The notes under the pieces are model-generated. The model had not been told where the DNA came from. It worked only from the letters and a program-made list of their open reading frames with translations, and did not search any database. Positions 19,653-30,600 of a DNA stretch of 64,000 nt are shown one piece after another. The stretch lies in assembly GCA_002786855.1 (NCBI GenBank), contig PCUU01000008.1:1-64000 (forward strand), in the 5' to 3' direction. The position numbers and the translations under genes are program-made. This DNA is from Cytophagales bacterium CG12_big_fil_rev_8_21_14_0_65_40_12. GTDB lineage: Bacteria > Bacteroidota > Bacteroidia > Cytophagales > Cyclobacteriaceae. How positions within the stretch are numbered: position 1 is the stretch's first letter; each line of letters opens with the position of its first letter.

Positions 19653-20171
19653 TTACCCGTTAAAAACTTTAGACAACGAAATTCCTCTTTGCTCAGCCAC
19701 TGTGTAAGCATCTCTCATGCTCAAAAGAGCATCGAAGGTTGCTTTTACCACGTTGTGCGGGTTCGAAGAACCTTTTGATTTTGCCAATACGTTATGGTAG
19801 CCAGCACTTTCAAATACGGCACGCATCGCACCACCAGCAATCACACCTGTACCTTCAGCAGCTGGTTTCACCAAAACAAAACCTCCACCGAATTTACCAA
19901 TTGATTCATGAGGTACAGTTCCTTTCAATAAAGGCACTTTAACCAAATTCTTTTTGGCGTCATCGATTCCTTTTGTAATGGCATCTGTTACCTCATTGGC
20001 TTTACCCAATCCGTAACCTACCACTCCATTGCCATCTCCAACAACCACGATCGCAGAGAAACTAAATCTTCTACCACCTTTTACCACTTTGGCAACACGC
20101 TTGATCGCAACTACCTTTTCTTTAAGGTCGATTTCGCTAGCCTTCACTGATTTTATATTTTTCTGTGACAT
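19653..20171 (-). CDS. rpsE: 30S ribosomal protein S5
   Basis: 172 residues. Takes part in decoding accuracy and mRNA unwinding. The N-terminal double-stranded RNA-binding-like domain ([22 protein letters not shown]) is followed by the [14 protein letters not shown] loop and a C-terminal alpha/beta domain with [18 protein letters not shown]. Lies between rplR and rpmD. Confidence 0.98.
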   Translation of the reverse strand: MSQKNIKSVKASEIDLKEKVVAIKRVAKVVKGGRRFSFSAIVVVGDGNGVVGYGLGKANEVTDAITKGIDDAKKNLVKVPLLKGTVPHESIGKFGGGFVLVKPAAEGTGVIAGGAMRAVFESAGYHNVLAKSKGSSNPHNVVKATFDALLSMRDAYTVAEQRGISLSKVFNG

Positions 20172-20176
20172 CCTGA

Positions 20177-20521
20177 TTAAAATTTAAGTCCGCCTTCTCT
20201 AGCTCCATCGGCCAAAGCCTTTACTTTACCATGATACACATATCCATTACGATCGAATACCACTTCTGTAATCCCTTCAGCAATTGCCTTTTCAGCCAAC
20301 TTTATACCCACTTCCTTAGATAATTCTACGTTAGTGTTCTTTTTGCTACTCAACTCAACTGACGTTGCAGATACAATTGTATGCCCTTTTGAGTCATCTA
20401 TAATTTGAGCCGAAATTCTTGAATTACTCTTGAAAACAGTAATACGAGGTCTTGCAGCTGTACCAGATATCTTATTTCTGATACCTCTCTTGATTCTAAG
20501 TCTACTTACACTAATAGCCAT
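20177..20521 (-). CDS. rplR: 50S ribosomal protein L18
   Basis: 114 residues. Binds 5S rRNA in the central protuberance. The basic N-terminus ([24 protein letters not shown]) is followed by the alpha/beta core, ending in [15 protein letters not shown], the family signature. Confidence 0.98.
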   Translation of the reverse strand: MAISVSRLRIKRGIRNKISGTAARPRITVFKSNSRISAQIIDDSKGHTIVSATSVELSSKKNTNVELSKEVGIKLAEKAIAEGITEVVFDRNGYVYHGKVKALADGAREGGLKF

Positions 20522-20529
20522 TATTCCTG

Positions 20530-21084
20530 TTATTTAGAGGCTGTCTTACCAGCTTTACGTCTAGTAATTTCACCAACAAACTTAATACCCTTGCCTTTGT
20601 ATGGCTCAGTTTTTCTCAGCGACTTGATTTTCGCAGCTACTTGACCGATTAACTCCTTGTCTATTCCTTCAAGCGAAATAGTAGGGTTTTTACCTTTAAG
20701 CATTTCTGCTCCAGCTTTGATTTCGGAAGGTACAGCTAGATAGATACTATGTGAATAGCCTAAGTTCAATTCAAGCACGTTATCACTAACAGCAGCTTTA
20801 AAACCTACACCCACTAACTCTAAATCCTTTTTATATCCTTGACTCACCCCTGTAACCATGTTACTGATCAAAGAACGGTACAAGCCATGAAGTGCTTTAT
20901 GTCTTTTTTGTTCTGTAGGTCTTTCTACAGTCAAAACGGCACCATCAATACTTATTTTAATATCAGGATTAACCTCCTGTTTTAATTCTCCTTTTGGCCC
21001 TTTCACAACAACTACATTATCTGCAGTCACAGTAACAGTTACTCCTTGAGGAAGATCTATCGGTTTTTTACCAATTCGTGACAT
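20530..21084 (-). CDS. rplF: 50S ribosomal protein L6
   Basis: 184 residues. Two tandem L6 domains near the sarcin-ricin loop. Starts [15 protein letters not shown] and has the family motif [24 protein letters not shown] near the end. Lies 12 bp after rpsH. Confidence 0.98.
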   Translation of the reverse strand: MSRIGKKPIDLPQGVTVTVTADNVVVVKGPKGELKQEVNPDIKISIDGAVLTVERPTEQKRHKALHGLYRSLISNMVTGVSQGYKKDLELVGVGFKAAVSDNVLELNLGYSHSIYLAVPSEIKAGAEMLKGKNPTISLEGIDKELIGQVAAKIKSLRKTEPYKGKGIKFVGEITRRKAGKTASK

Positions 21085-21096
21085 CTCTCTTAAATC

Positions 21097-21492
21097 TTAG
21101 TATATGTGACACAAAACTTCACCACCGATATGAAGATTTCTCGCTTCTTTGTCGGTCATAATTCCTTTTGATGTAGAGATGATGGCAATACCAAGTCCGT
21201 TAAGCACTCTTGGCAACTCCTCTGCTCCTACATATTTTCTCAAACCAGGCTTACTGATTCTAACCAACTTTTCGATCGCTGGCTTTCTTGTTGCCCTGTT
21301 GTACTTAAGAGCTATTTTGATATTACCCTGTGGGCCATCTTCTTCGAACTTAAAGTTGAGGATGTAGCCCTTTTCGTGCAATACGTTGGTGATTTCCTTC
21401 TTCAAATTAGAAGCTGGAATGTCTACGACTCTGTGCTTTGCCTTCAAGGCATTACGTAGTCTGGTTAAATAATCTGCTATTGGATCAGTCAT
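21097..21492 (-). CDS. rpsH: 30S ribosomal protein S8
   Basis: 131 residues. Binds helix 21 of 16S rRNA and in E. coli is the translational regulator of the spc operon. Starts [20 protein letters not shown] and ends [15 protein letters not shown], as expected. Unlike its neighbours it is preceded by a 152-bp gap that holds a candidate internal promoter. Confidence 0.98.
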   Translation of the reverse strand: MTDPIADYLTRLRNALKAKHRVVDIPASNLKKEITNVLHEKGYILNFKFEEDGPQGNIKIALKYNRATRKPAIEKLVRISKPGLRKYVGAEELPRVLNGLGIAIISTSKGIMTDKEARNLHIGGEVLCHIY

Positions 21493-21604
21493 TGTTTTTA
21501 GTTTATGAGGACGGAACCTCTCGGTTTACCTCTTCAATCTGGCGATATCACCCAGAATTGAACCATTATTTAAAAATTAATACCTCCCGACCTGAATCGG
21601 CCTG

Positions 21605-21612
21605 CAAAGGTA
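21605..21612 (-). promoter_or_regulatory. candidate internal promoter before rpsH
   Basis: On the minus strand TACCTTTG is followed by CAGGCCG, the same start region as at the rpsL, rplC and tRNA-Trp promoters. It lies about 110 bp before rpsH, in the only large gap of the S10-spc-alpha cluster. The -33 position reads TTC instead of TTG, so strength is uncertain. Confidence 0.5.
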
Positions 21613-21644
21613 TTGAAAATATTTTACTAACGAAATAAAAAAGC

Positions 21645-21914
21645 TTACCAGCTCGACTTTGTTACTCCAGGGATTTTACCTGCAGAAGCCATTTCTCTAA
21701 ACGTAACACGGGAAATTCCAAACTTCCTCATGTAACCTTTAGGACGACCAGTCAATTTACATCTGTTGTGTAGTCTTACTGGAGAAGAGTTCTTTGGTAG
21801 TTTGTCTAAACCTTCCCAATCACCTGCTTCTTTTAGCGTTTTTCTTTTTGCAGCAAACTTTGCTACAAGACGCTCTCTTTTTCTTTCTCTCGCTTTTATC
21901 GATTCCTTAGCCAT
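21645..21914 (-). CDS. rpsN: 30S ribosomal protein S14
   Basis: 89 residues from [16 protein letters not shown]; an upstream in-frame ATG at 21950 would overlap rplE and is rejected. This is the longer zinc-free S14 type: no CxxC pairs, and the conserved block is [25 protein letters not shown] (split) with C-terminal GVTKSSW. Lies 4 bp after rplE and before the unusual 152-bp gap. Confidence 0.97.
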   Translation of the reverse strand: MAKESIKARERKRERLVAKFAAKRKTLKEAGDWEGLDKLPKNSSPVRLHNRCKLTGRPKGYMRKFGISRVTFREMASAGKIPGVTKSSW

Positions 21915-21918
21915 AATA

Positions 21919-22470
21919 TTATTTTTTACCGGTTGCGAAAGGCATTCCAAATGCTTTCAACAACTCAAAGGCCTCTTCGTCTGAATTTGCTGATGTTACA
22001 AAAGTGATATCCATACCAGTGATTTTGTTCACTTTATCAATAGATATCTCTGGGAAAATGATTTGTTCCTTAACGCCCAAAGTATAGTTACCTCGACCGT
22101 CAAAACCCTTGTCCTTCACCCCTCTGAAATCTCTTACTCTTGGTAGCGCGATATTCAAAAGTCTGTCAAGGAATTCGTACATTCTTTCTCCTCTAAGGGT
22201 TACTCTGGCGCCAATTGGCATTCCTTCTCTCAACTTAAAGTTAGAGATTGAGTTTTTCGCCTTTGTAGCTACGGCACGTTGACCAGTGATTGTTGAGAGT
22301 TCTTCAACTCCTACATCTACCAATTTTTTATCCGCCACAGCAGCACCTATACCTTTGTTTACCACAATTTTGGTAACCTTAGGCACTTGCATTACTGAAG
22401 AGTATTCAAACCTCTTCATCATTGCAGGTGTTATTTCATTTATGAATTTTTCTTTTAATCTAGGAGCCAT
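21919..22470 (-). CDS. rplE: 50S ribosomal protein L5
   Basis: 183 residues. Contacts 5S rRNA and the P-site tRNA. Contains [14 protein letters not shown], the [18 protein letters not shown] segment and [18 protein letters not shown] near the end. Lies between rplX and rpsN. Confidence 0.98.
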   Translation of the reverse strand: MAPRLKEKFINEITPAMMKRFEYSSVMQVPKVTKIVVNKGIGAAVADKKLVDVGVEELSTITGQRAVATKAKNSISNFKLREGMPIGARVTLRGERMYEFLDRLLNIALPRVRDFRGVKDKGFDGRGNYTLGVKEQIIFPEISIDKVNKITGMDITFVTSANSDEEAFELLKAFGMPFATGKK

Positions 22471-22475
22471 CTTTC

Positions 22476-22808
22476 TTAATTTGACTTGGTCTTAAAGTAC
22501 CTTTCTAGCTTACCCTCGCTATTCAATCTTCTTCCTGTTCTTGCGAATTGTCCTGTAGCAGGATCTTTCACCATAAGGTTAGATACATGAATAGGCGCTT
22601 CAGTTTTTTCAATTCCTCCATTAGGATTGGTCGCTGATGGTTTGATATGTTTTGAAACAATATTTACACCTTCAACAATTGCCCTTTGCTTGGCATTGAT
22701 TACCTCGAGCACTGTACCTTCTTTACCCTTTGAGTTTCCGGACAATACCTTAACAGTATCCCCTTTTCTAAGGTGCAGTTTTTGCTGGTTGTTTTTCTTT
22801 CTTTCCAT
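22476..22808 (-). CDS. rplX: 50S ribosomal protein L24
   Basis: 110 residues. An assembly-initiating protein near the exit tunnel. The KOW motif is seen in [24 protein letters not shown], followed by [11 protein letters not shown] and the APIHVSNL segment. Lies 3 bp after rplN. Confidence 0.98.
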   Translation of the reverse strand: MERKKNNQQKLHLRKGDTVKVLSGNSKGKEGTVLEVINAKQRAIVEGVNIVSKHIKPSATNPNGGIEKTEAPIHVSNLMVKDPATGQFARTGRRLNSEGKLERYFKTKSN

Positions 22809-22811
22809 TGC

Positions 22812-23180
22812 TTACAATACTTCTGGTGCCAATGAAACAATTTTCATGAATTGTTTTTCTCGCAATTCTCTAGCCACAGGACCAAACATACGCGTACCTC
22901 TTGGTTCGTCATTGTTGTTCAACAATACTGCAGCATTATCTTCAAATCGGATATAAGAACCATCTTTCCTTCTAATGGCTTTCTTAGTTCTTACAATCAC
23001 TGCCTTTGCGACAGTTCCCTTTTTCAAATTGCTTGAAGAGTGAGCAGATTTTATGGAGACCACAATTTTATCACCAACAGATGCGAATTTCTTCTTGGTA
23101 CCGCCTAAAACGCGAATACACAATACTTCTTTTGCGCCACTGTTATCTGCAACGTTCAATCTTGATTCTTGCCTGATCAT
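22812..23180 (-). CDS. rplN: 50S ribosomal protein L14
   Basis: 122 residues, the usual length. A beta-barrel protein at the subunit interface. Starts [24 protein letters not shown] and carries the [19 protein letters not shown] and [15 protein letters not shown] blocks. Confidence 0.98.
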   Translation of the reverse strand: MIRQESRLNVADNSGAKEVLCIRVLGGTKKKFASVGDKIVVSIKSAHSSSNLKKGTVAKAVIVRTKKAIRRKDGSYIRFEDNAAVLLNNNDEPRGTRMFGPVARELREKQFMKIVSLAPEVL

Positions 23181-23182
23181 GA

Positions 23183-23440
23183 TTACTTAGCTCTTTCAAT
23201 AATTTCTACTAATCTCCAACGCTTATTCTTACTCAGCGGACGAGTTTCCATGATCTTCACAGTATCACCGATACCGCAATCATTTTTTTCGTCATGAGCA
23301 GCAAACTTGGTAGTTTTCTTAACAAACTTACCATAGATCGGGTGTTTCTCTTTTCGCAACACAGCTACAGTGATGGTTTTTTCCATCTTGTTACTTGTTA
23401 CGATCCCGATTCTTTCTTTTCTAAGATTTCTGGTCTCCAT
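23183..23440 (-). CDS. rpsQ: 30S ribosomal protein S17
   Basis: 85 residues. A primary 16S rRNA-binding OB-fold protein. Contains [21 protein letters not shown] and the conserved [21 protein letters not shown] end. Confidence 0.98.
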   Translation of the reverse strand: METRNLRKERIGIVTSNKMEKTITVAVLRKEKHPIYGKFVKKTTKFAAHDEKNDCGIGDTVKIMETRPLSKNKRWRLVEIIERAK

Positions 23441-23447
23441 GCGTATC

Positions 23448-23642
23448 TTAATTTGCGAGTTCTTTGGCTCTCAATTCAGTTTTTAGTCTAGCTATCAACT
23501 TACGAGATTCTCTAATTTTCATCGGATTCTCTATCGGAGAGATGGCCTGAGCAAACTTTAATTTACCCATACTCTCTAACTCGACTTTTAATCTTTCTGC
23601 CAATTCATCAGCAGTAAGCGCTTTGATCTCTGAATTTTTCAT
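23448..23642 (-). CDS. rpmC: 50S ribosomal protein L29
   Basis: 64 residues. Two-helix protein at the tunnel exit, a docking site for signal recognition particle and trigger factor. Starts [18 protein letters not shown] and carries the [20 protein letters not shown] signature. Confidence 0.98.
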   Translation of the reverse strand: MKNSEIKALTADELAERLKVELESMGKLKFAQAISPIENPMKIRESRKLIARLKTELRAKELAN

Positions 23643-23644
23643 AA

Positions 23645-24064
23645 TTATCCAACGTAATCTCTACGTACAATAAACTTTGTTGATATTGGTAACTTTTGCG
23701 CAGCCAATCTCAACGATTCTTTTGCCAATTCCTGGCTAACTCCACCTGATTCAAAAAGGATTGTGCCAGGCTTAATACAAGCTACCCAATAAGAAGGCGC
23801 TCCTTTACCTTTACCCATCCTTACCTCTGCAGGCTTACTTGTGATTGGCTTATCTGGGAATATTCTGATCCACACTTGACCTTCCCTTTTCATAGCCCTT
23901 GTCATTGCGATACGAGCTGCCTCGATCTGGCGAGCAGTAATCCACCCAGCCTCTAATGACTTTATACCAAATGTTCCGAAAGCCAAACTGTGTCCGCGAC
24001 CCGCAAGTCCCTTCACACGGCCTTTTTGCATTTTTCTAAACTTGGTTCTCTTTGGTTGTAACAT
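23645..24064 (-). CDS. rplP: 50S ribosomal protein L16
   Basis: 139 residues. Organises the A-site region of the 50S subunit. Begins [16 protein letters not shown] and contains [22 protein letters not shown] and a C-terminal [14 protein letters not shown]. Two bases separate it from rpmC. Confidence 0.98.
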   Translation of the reverse strand: MLQPKRTKFRKMQKGRVKGLAGRGHSLAFGTFGIKSLEAGWITARQIEAARIAMTRAMKREGQVWIRIFPDKPITSKPAEVRMGKGKGAPSYWVACIKPGTILFESGGVSQELAKESLRLAAQKLPISTKFIVRRDYVG

Positions 24065-24092
24065 CTTTGTAAACTTTTATCCAGTGATGTGA

Positions 24093-24872
24093 TTAACGTC
24101 TTTTACCAGCAGGGGCGCCTCCGCCTCTGTTATTTCCAGTATTTCCGGCTGGTCTTCTTCTTCCACCGCCACCATTGTTGTTTGAAGGACTGTTGCTACC
24201 TCTGTCAGACTGATTGCCTACCCCAATGTTTGGAGAAAGGTCTCTCTTACCAAAAACTTCACCTTTGAAGATCCATACTTTGATACCAATCTTACCATAT
24301 ACAGTATCAGCTTCGGAAATAGCGTAGTCGATGTCAGCTCTAAGTGTATGCAAAGGAATTCTTCCCTCTTTATACATCTCAGTTCTGGCCATTTCAGCAC
24401 CTCCTAAACGTCCTGAACATTTTACTTTTATACCTTGAGCCCCCACTCGAACCGCAGAAGCGATTGCTTGCTTCATTGCTCTTCTGTAAGAAATTCTAGC
24501 CGCCAACTGCTGAGCGATAGATTCGCCCACTAATTTAGCGTCTAATTCAGGTCTCTTTATCTCGAAGATATTGATCTGAACATCCTTACTTGTGATTTTC
24601 TTTAGCTCTTCTTTGATTCTATCAACCTCTTGGCCACCCTTTCCGATCACAACACCTGGTCTGGCAGTATGAACAGTAATGGTGATACGCTTTAGCGTTC
24701 TTTCGATGATGATTTTAGAAATACCACCTTTTGGAATACGGGCGTTAACATATTTTCTGATCTCTTGGTCTTCAACCAATTTATTAGAAAAGTCTTTTCC
24801 ACCGTACCAGTTGGAATCCCAACCTTTGATGATACCTAATCTGAGACCTATAGGATTTACTTTTTGTCCCAT
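24093..24872 (-). CDS. rpsC: 30S ribosomal protein S3 with Gly/Asn/Arg-rich tail
   Basis: 259 residues. The KH domain ([20 protein letters not shown]) and the C-terminal S3 domain ([29 protein letters not shown] split) complete the fold by about residue 210. An extra tail of about 45 residues rich in Gly, Asn, Ser and Arg ([20 protein letters not shown]) follows; the family is usually 210-235 long. Tails of this kind are common in Bacteroidota. S3 lies at the mRNA entry site, where such a tail could touch mRNA (inference). Confidence 0.97.
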   Translation of the reverse strand: MGQKVNPIGLRLGIIKGWDSNWYGGKDFSNKLVEDQEIRKYVNARIPKGGISKIIIERTLKRITITVHTARPGVVIGKGGQEVDRIKEELKKITSKDVQINIFEIKRPELDAKLVGESIAQQLAARISYRRAMKQAIASAVRVGAQGIKVKCSGRLGGAEMARTEMYKEGRIPLHTLRADIDYAISEADTVYGKIGIKVWIFKGEVFGKRDLSPNIGVGNQSDRGSNSPSNNNGGGGRRRPAGNTGNNRGGGAPAGKRR

Positions 24873-24878
24873 CTGTTC

Positions 24879-25274
24879 TTAATTATCAATTTCGTTAGTG
24901 ACTTCATCGAGCTGATCAGCGGTAACTTGATTCTTTTTTGAATCAACTATAAGCGTTACGTGATTAGACCTTTTTCTTATTCTGTGTGCTCTACCTTGTG
25001 GTGCTGGTCTCAATCTTTTCAAGATTCTTCCACCATCAACAAAGATTTCTTTTATGTAGAGATCAGCATCCTCTAAACGCTCATCCTCATTCTTAGCAAT
25101 CCAGTTGGCAACAGCTGATCTTAACAGCTTTTCAAGACGCGCAGCGCCTTCTTTAGGCTCAAACTTCAACAAAGTTAAAGCTCTATCTACACGCTGACCT
25201 CTGATTAGGCTAGCTACCATTCTCATTTTACGAGCGGCCGTAGGTACGTTATTTAATTTAGCTACTGCTTCCAT
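24879..25274 (-). CDS. rplV: 50S ribosomal protein L22
   Basis: 131 residues. Its beta-hairpin lines the exit tunnel. Contains [20 protein letters not shown] and the loop segment [20 protein letters not shown] (numbering about 85-105). Its start overlaps the rpsS stop by one base (TAATG). Confidence 0.98.
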   Translation of the reverse strand: MEAVAKLNNVPTAARKMRMVASLIRGQRVDRALTLLKFEPKEGAARLEKLLRSAVANWIAKNEDERLEDADLYIKEIFVDGGRILKRLRPAPQGRAHRIRKRSNHVTLIVDSKKNQVTADQLDEVTNEIDN

Positions 25275-25552
25275 TATCTCCTACCTTTATCTTTTTTAGC
25301 AATGTGACCACGGAAATTTCTAGTAGGTGCAAATTCACCCATTTTGTGACCCACCATGTTTTCGGTTACGAAAACAGGGATGAACTTATTTCCATTGTGA
25401 ACAGCGAAAGTGTGTCCTATGAAATCTGGTGCAATCATTGATCTTCTAGACCAAGTTTTGATTACAGACTTCTTACCAGATTCTTCCATTGCCACTACCT
25501 TATTGGCTAAGCGGAAGTCGATATATGGTCCTTTTTTTAACGAACGTGCCAT
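25274..25552 (-). CDS. rpsS: 30S ribosomal protein S19
   Basis: 92 residues. Head protein complexed with S13. Starts [15 protein letters not shown] and contains [24 protein letters not shown] (split) and [14 protein letters not shown]. Stop and rplV start share one base. Confidence 0.98.
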   Translation of the reverse strand: MARSLKKGPYIDFRLANKVVAMEESGKKSVIKTWSRRSMIAPDFIGHTFAVHNGNKFIPVFVTENMVGHKMGEFAPTRNFRGHIAKKDKGRR

Positions 25553-25555
25553 GTC

Positions 25556-26386
25556 TTATTTCTTCTTTTTACCAATGATCAAACGATTCGAATACTTCTT
25601 CGGAGTTCTGGTCTTTTGACCTTTTGACTTCAAACCTTTTCTTGATCTTGGGTGACCTCCGGTAGCTCTACCTTCACCACCACCCATTGGGTGATCAACT
25701 GGGTTCATTACAACACCCCTTACTCTTGGTCTTCTTCCTAACCATCTGTTTCTACCAGCCTTGCCTAACACAACATTCATGTGCTCTGCATTTCCAACTG
25801 CTCCAATTGTCGCCATACAAGTAGACAGCACACTTCTCATTTCACCAGAAGGCAATTTGATTGTAGCGTATTTACCATCTCTAGCAACGATTTGAGCATA
25901 AGCTCCTGCGCTTCTCGACATGGCAGCGCCACGTCCTGGTTTCAATTCGATGTTATGGATAATCGTACCCATAGGAATTTTAGCCAAAGGCATTGCGTTT
26001 CCAACTTCGGGCACAACACCCTCACCTGAAATCACGGTTTGCTCTACTTCTAATCCCTTCGGAGCAATGATATATCTCTTCTCACCATCTGCATAGAACA
26101 ACAAGGCAATTCTTGCTGAACGCATTGGATCATACTCAATTGATTTTACCGTTGCAGGAATATCAAATTTATCTCTTTTGAAATCGATAATTCTAACTTT
26201 CCTTTTATGACCGCCACCTATGTAGCGCATTGTCATTTTACCAGTATTATTTCTACCTCCAGATCTGATTGAAGTAACAGTCAACGATTTTTCAGGAGCA
26301 CTCTTTTTTACAGTAACTTCTTCGAAATCAGGAGCCATTCTAAATCTGGTTCCTGGAGTCATCGGTCTAAATTTTCTAACGCCCAT
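25556..26386 (-). CDS. rplB: 50S ribosomal protein L2
   Basis: 276 residues. Needed for subunit joining and the peptidyl-transferase centre. The C-terminal block [19 protein letters not shown] contains the conserved histidine near the active site, and the tail is [20 protein letters not shown]. Lies between rplW and rpsS. Confidence 0.98.
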   Translation of the reverse strand: MGVRKFRPMTPGTRFRMAPDFEEVTVKKSAPEKSLTVTSIRSGGRNNTGKMTMRYIGGGHKRKVRIIDFKRDKFDIPATVKSIEYDPMRSARIALLFYADGEKRYIIAPKGLEVEQTVISGEGVVPEVGNAMPLAKIPMGTIIHNIELKPGRGAAMSRSAGAYAQIVARDGKYATIKLPSGEMRSVLSTCMATIGAVGNAEHMNVVLGKAGRNRWLGRRPRVRGVVMNPVDHPMGGGEGRATGGHPRSRKGLKSKGQKTRTPKKYSNRLIIGKKKK

Positions 26387-26396
26387 TTCTCTTTAT

Positions 26397-26684
26397 TTAA
26401 ATGCCGCTATAAAAATCAATGATATCACCCTCGGCAACAGTAATAATGGCCTTTTTGAAAGAGTTGGTACTGCCTTGTACAACCTTAGATTTTGTGAATC
26501 TAGATTTGTTTTTACCAGCGTATCTCATAGTGTTTACATCTTCTACAGTAACACCATACATCTTTTCAACTGCCTTCTTGATTTCTACCTTGTTGGCTTT
26601 ATTATCTACAACAAATCCGTATTTCCCTTTTTCATTCAGGGCGGATACTTTTTCGGTAACTATTGGTTTTTTCAGAACACTCAT
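26397..26684 (-). CDS. rplW: 50S ribosomal protein L23
   Basis: 95 residues. Main docking site for trigger factor at the tunnel exit. Contains LKKPIVTEKVSALNEKGKYGFVV and the NKVEIKKAVEKMYGVTVEDVNTM block (split). Lies 7 bp after rplD. Confidence 0.97.
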   Translation of the reverse strand: MSVLKKPIVTEKVSALNEKGKYGFVVDNKANKVEIKKAVEKMYGVTVEDVNTMRYAGKNKSRFTKSKVVQGSTNSFKKAIITVAEGDIIDFYSGI

Positions 26685-26691
26685 CTCTATG

Positions 26692-27318
26692 TTACTTCAA
26701 TAAGTTTTCAATGATTCCCACAGAGCTTTCGCACAAAAGCAAACTTTCTGCATTCAATACATCATAAGTATTTAGAGCATCTGCCGTAACTACTTTCGTG
26801 TTCTGGATATTACGTCCAGATAACCATGTATTTTTATCGTTTTCAGAAACTACTAAAAGAGTCTTTTTATTCGATAGAGATAAATTCTCTAGAATCTTAA
26901 TATACTCCTTAGTTTTAGGCGTTTCGAAAGTAAAATCTTCTAAAATTAAAAGACTGCTGTCTTTAACCTTGTAAGCCAAAGCAGATTTACGGGCCAAAAC
27001 CTTAAGTTTTTTATTCAACTTGAAGCTGTAGTCTCTTGGAACAGGACCGAATACTCTAGCTCCACCCCTGAAGGTTGGAGATTTAATACTACCAGCACGC
27101 GCTGTACCAGTTCCTTTTTGCTTTTTCAATTTTCTGGTTGAACCAGTGATCTCAGCTTTTTGCTTAGACTTGTGTGTTCCTTGTCTCTGGTTAGCCAAAA
27201 ACTGCTTCACATCTAAGTAGATCGCGTGATCATTCGGCTCAATACCGAAGATGTCAGCCGAAAGACTCAATGTTCTTCCAGTTTCCTCACCACTATTTTT
27301 TAGTACTGCAATTTCCAT
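26692..27318 (-). CDS. rplD: 50S ribosomal protein L4
   Basis: 208 residues. Its extended loop (RKLKKQKGTGTARAGSIKSPTFRGGARVFGP, split) reaches into the exit tunnel, and the alpha/beta globular domain follows. In E. coli L4 represses its own operon; no comparable leader structure is obvious ahead of rplC here. Confidence 0.98.
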   Translation of the reverse strand: MEIAVLKNSGEETGRTLSLSADIFGIEPNDHAIYLDVKQFLANQRQGTHKSKQKAEITGSTRKLKKQKGTGTARAGSIKSPTFRGGARVFGPVPRDYSFKLNKKLKVLARKSALAYKVKDSSLLILEDFTFETPKTKEYIKILENLSLSNKKTLLVVSENDKNTWLSGRNIQNTKVVTADALNTYDVLNAESLLLCESSVGIIENLLK

Positions 27319-27322
27319 CTTC

Positions 27323-27955
27323 TTATTTCTCTAGTATTATGGTTGAATTCTTAGCACCTGGGATAGATCCACTCACAACGATTAGATTTTTCTCTGGTAC
27401 TACTTTCATTACACGTAAGTTAATTACTGTAACTCTGTCTCCACCGGTTCTACCAGCCATACGAGTACCTTTAAATACTCTTGCAGGATAAGAAGCTCCA
27501 CCAACAGAACCTGGTGCTCTCAATCTGTTGTGCTGACCGTGTGTAGCTTGTCCAACTCCACCAAATCCGTGTCTTTTCACAACACCTTGAAAACCTTTTC
27601 CTTTTGAAGTACCAACGGCATCAACGAAATCACCTTCCTTGAAAACATCTCCTACAGAGATTTCATTACCTAGCGCAACTTGACCTTCAAATTCTTCGCG
27701 AAAATTTCGGAACTCAACAACCTCTTTCTTTGGGGTAGTGTTTGCTTTCGCAAAGTGCCCTTTAAGAGCATTTGGAGTGTTTTTTTCTTTACGCTCTCCA
27801 AAAGCAAGCTGTACAGCTGTGTATCCGTCTGTCTCCTCATTTTTTACTTGTGTTACAACACAAGGACCAGCCTCTATCACCGTGCATGCGACACTACGTC
27901 CATCGACACTGTAAATGCTAGTCATTCCGATTTTTTTTCCGATTATTCCAGACAT
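27323..27955 (-). CDS. rplC: 50S ribosomal protein L3
   Basis: 210 residues. Shapes the entrance of the A-site corridor. Starts [20 protein letters not shown] and has the family signature [16 protein letters not shown] with the nearby [13 protein letters not shown]. First gene of its transcript: a terminator and a strong promoter separate it from rpsJ, which in most bacteria is joined to it. Confidence 0.98.
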   Translation of the reverse strand: MSGIIGKKIGMTSIYSVDGRSVACTVIEAGPCVVTQVKNEETDGYTAVQLAFGERKEKNTPNALKGHFAKANTTPKKEVVEFRNFREEFEGQVALGNEISVGDVFKEGDFVDAVGTSKGKGFQGVVKRHGFGGVGQATHGQHNRLRAPGSVGGASYPARVFKGTRMAGRTGGDRVTVINLRVMKVVPEKNLIVVSGSIPGAKNSTIILEK

Positions 27956-28008
27956 CTTTTTAATTCATTTTGAACCCCTCTCTTATGGAGCTCCCGTGAA
28001 ACGGACTG

Positions 28009-28038
28009 CAAAGATAGAGAATTAATTTTTCGCTGCAA
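28009..28038 (-). promoter_or_regulatory. promoter of the rplC-rplQ operon
   Basis: On the minus strand, TTG (28036-28038), a 19-bp spacer and TATCTTTG (28009-28016) give a full match to the Bacteroidota promoter. CAGTCCG follows, a G/C-rich start region in A/T-rich surroundings. The -7 box lies 53 bp before the rplC start codon. Confidence 0.85.
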
Positions 28039-28115
28039 ACTCTGAATTTGAATTTTAGCGAATAATTTATCCACAATTATCGGCTTCAAATTTTACCGAT
28101 TCCTTTGCATAAAAA

Positions 28116-28141
28116 AGAGGCTAACCTAAAGGCAAGCCTCT
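28116..28141 (-). terminator. intrinsic terminator between rpsJ and rplC
   Basis: Arms AGAGGCT / AGCCTCT, with an inner CCT/AGG pairing, are followed by TTTTTT on the minus strand. It starts 22 bp past the rpsJ stop and ends the rpsL-rpsG-fusA-rpsJ transcript before the rplC promoter. Confidence 0.85.
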
Positions 28142-28163
28142 CTTTTCCAATATATTACAAAAG

Positions 28164-28469
28164 TTAAACTTTTATCTCAACGTCAACGCCACTTGGAAGC
28201 TCAAGCTTCATAAGCGCATCCACAGTTTTTGCACTACTAGAATAGATATCTACTAATCTTTTGTAAGTACAAAGTTGGAATTGCTCACGTGCTTTTTTGT
28301 TCACGTGGGGAGACTTTAAAACTGTAAACTTCTCTTTCACTGTTGGCAACGGAATTGGACCGCTAACGATCGCTCCAGTTGTTTTTACAGCTCTTACGAT
28401 TTTCTCTGCCGACTTGTCAACTAGATTGTGATCGTATGACTTTAATTTTATTCTTATCTTCTGTGTCAT
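28164..28469 (-). CDS. rpsJ: 30S ribosomal protein S10
   Basis: 101 residues. Head protein, also NusE in transcription antitermination with NusB. Contains [21 protein letters not shown], the [23 protein letters not shown] block (split) and the C-terminal [11 protein letters not shown]. It is co-directional with fusA (18 bp) and cut off from rplC by a terminator. Confidence 0.98.
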   Translation of the reverse strand: MTQKIRIKLKSYDHNLVDKSAEKIVRAVKTTGAIVSGPIPLPTVKEKFTVLKSPHVNKKAREQFQLCTYKRLVDIYSSSAKTVDALMKLELPSGVDVEIKV

Positions 28470-28487
28470 TAATCTAAAATTTACAGA

Positions 28488-30587
28488 TTATTCGCCTTTA
28501 GCTTTTTTGATAACTTGATCTGCAATACCCTGAGGCACTACTTCATAATGAGAGAACGTCAACGCAGCAGTTGCTCTACCTGAAGACATTGTTCTCAAAT
28601 CTGTAACATATCCGAAAAGTTCAGAAAGAGGAACATTTGCGCGAACCACCGTAGAGGTTCCTTTAGTGTCCATACCTTTCATCATTCCCCTTCTTCTGTT
28701 CAAGTCACCTGTAATAGAACCAGTATACTCATCTGGTGTTACCACATCTACAGACATGATTGGTTCCATGATCTTTGGACCTGCTAGTTTACCAGCAGCT
28801 CTGAAACCCATACGGGCAGCCAATTCAAAAGACAATGAATCCGAATCCACATCGTGGAATGATCCATGGAATAATCTTACTTTCATGTCCTCAACAGGAT
28901 AACCTGCCAACGGACCATTACTCATCGCTTGGGCAAATCCTTTCTCGATCGCAGGAATGAATTCTCTTGGAATAACACCACCTACAATCTGGTTCACAAA
29001 TTGCAATCCTTTACCTGTAAAATCTTCGTCCTTCGGACCAAGCTCAAACGAGATATCGGCAAATTTACCTCTACCACCAGACTGCTTCTTGTAAACTTCT
29101 TTGTGTTCAACTGATTTGGTAAGTGACTCTTTGTATGCTACCTGAGGAGCACCTTGATTCACTTCTACCTTGAATTCTCTTCTCATACGATCCATGATAA
29201 TGTCTAGGTGAAGCTCACCCATACCTCTCAAAATCGTTTGACCAGTTTCTTCGTCAGTACTTACTGTTAAAGTCGGATCTTCTTCTACTAATTTGGCGAT
29301 TGCCATACCTAGTTTATCAACGTCCGCTTGAGTTTTAGGCTCAATGGCATAACCAATAACTGGCTCTGGGAAATCCATTGATTCAAGAACAATTTTATGT
29401 TTCTCGTCACAAAGCGTATCGCCAGTTTTTATATCCTTGAAACCAACTACCGCAGCAATATCACCAGCATGCAACGAATCAATTGGATTCTGCTTGTTGG
29501 CATGCATTTGGAAAATTCTTGAGATACGTTCCTTTTTTCCGGTCCTTGTATTGTATACATAAGAGCCAGAATCTAACATACCTGCATATGATCTCACAAA
29601 ACACAGACGACCTACAAATGGATCGGTGGCAATTTTAAATGCCAAAGCTGTGAATGGCTCGCTTGCGGAAGGCTTTCTGAAAGTTGGAGCTTCTGTATCA
29701 GGATCAATACCTTCTACGTTTTCTCGATCCAAAGGAGATGGAAGTAATTCCATCACGTAATTCAACATTGACTGCACGCCTTTATTTTTGAAGGCAGAAC
29801 CGCACAACATCGGAACAAAAGCGATATCAATTGTTGCTGCTCTTAAAGCTGCAATAATTTCATCTCTTGTAATTGAATTAGGGTCTTCGAAATACTTCTC
29901 CAACAAAGTTTCATCGTAATCAGCAACCGCCTCTAAAAGGTATTGTCTGTACTCTTCAACCTCATCTAGCATGTCAGCAGGAATTGGGATTTCGTTATAG
30001 GTCATCCCCATATCGTCTTCATTCCAAACAATCGCTTTATTCTCTACTAAATCAACTACTCCTTTGAATGAATCTTCAGCACCAATTGGTAATTGAAGAG
30101 GAACAGCTTTAGTACCTAACATTTCTTTTACCTGCTTACACACGTTCAAGAAGTCAGCACCTGATCTGTCCATTTTATTGACGAATCCTAAACGGGCAAC
30201 TTTATAGTTGTCTGCTAGTCTCCAGTTAGTTTCTGATTGCGGCTCAACACCGTCAACAGCAGAAAAAAGGAATACCAATCCGTCAAGTACACGCAATGAA
30301 CGGTTTACTTCAACCGTAAAATCAACGTGACCAGGAGTGTCAATAATATTGATATGATATTGGTCGCCCTTATAAGGCCAGAACACAGTAGTAGCTGCAG
30401 AAGTAATAGTAATACCTCTTTCTTGCTCTTGCTCCATCCAGTCCATTGTTGCTGCACCATCATGCACCTCACCGATTTTGTGAGATACACCAGTGTAATA
30501 AAGAACACGCTCGGTTGTGGTAGTTTTACCAGCATCGATGTGGGCAGCAATACCTATGTTTCTTGTAAATTTTAAATCTCTTGCCAT
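28488..30587 (-). CDS. fusA: elongation factor G
   Basis: 699 residues. GTPase driving tRNA-mRNA translocation and, with RRF, ribosome recycling. The G1 motif [20 protein letters not shown]2/G3 [12 protein letters not shown] and DTPGHVDF, and G4 NKMDR are all present. Domains II-V follow, ending in [15 protein letters not shown]. Part of the rpsL-rpsG-fusA-rpsJ (str) operon. Confidence 0.98.
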   Translation of the reverse strand: MARDLKFTRNIGIAAHIDAGKTTTTERVLYYTGVSHKIGEVHDGAATMDWMEQEQERGITITSAATTVFWPYKGDQYHINIIDTPGHVDFTVEVNRSLRVLDGLVFLFSAVDGVEPQSETNWRLADNYKVARLGFVNKMDRSGADFLNVCKQVKEMLGTKAVPLQLPIGAEDSFKGVVDLVENKAIVWNEDDMGMTYNEIPIPADMLDEVEEYRQYLLEAVADYDETLLEKYFEDPNSITRDEIIAALRAATIDIAFVPMLCGSAFKNKGVQSMLNYVMELLPSPLDRENVEGIDPDTEAPTFRKPSASEPFTALAFKIATDPFVGRLCFVRSYAGMLDSGSYVYNTRTGKKERISRIFQMHANKQNPIDSLHAGDIAAVVGFKDIKTGDTLCDEKHKIVLESMDFPEPVIGYAIEPKTQADVDKLGMAIAKLVEEDPTLTVSTDEETGQTILRGMGELHLDIIMDRMRREFKVEVNQGAPQVAYKESLTKSVEHKEVYKKQSGGRGKFADISFELGPKDEDFTGKGLQFVNQIVGGVIPREFIPAIEKGFAQAMSNGPLAGYPVEDMKVRLFHGSFHDVDSDSLSFELAARMGFRAAGKLAGPKIMEPIMSVDVVTPDEYTGSITGDLNRRRGMMKGMDTKGTSTVVRANVPLSELFGYVTDLRTMSSGRATAALTFSHYEVVPQGIADQVIKKAKGE

Positions 30588-30600
30588 TTTTTATCGGGAA

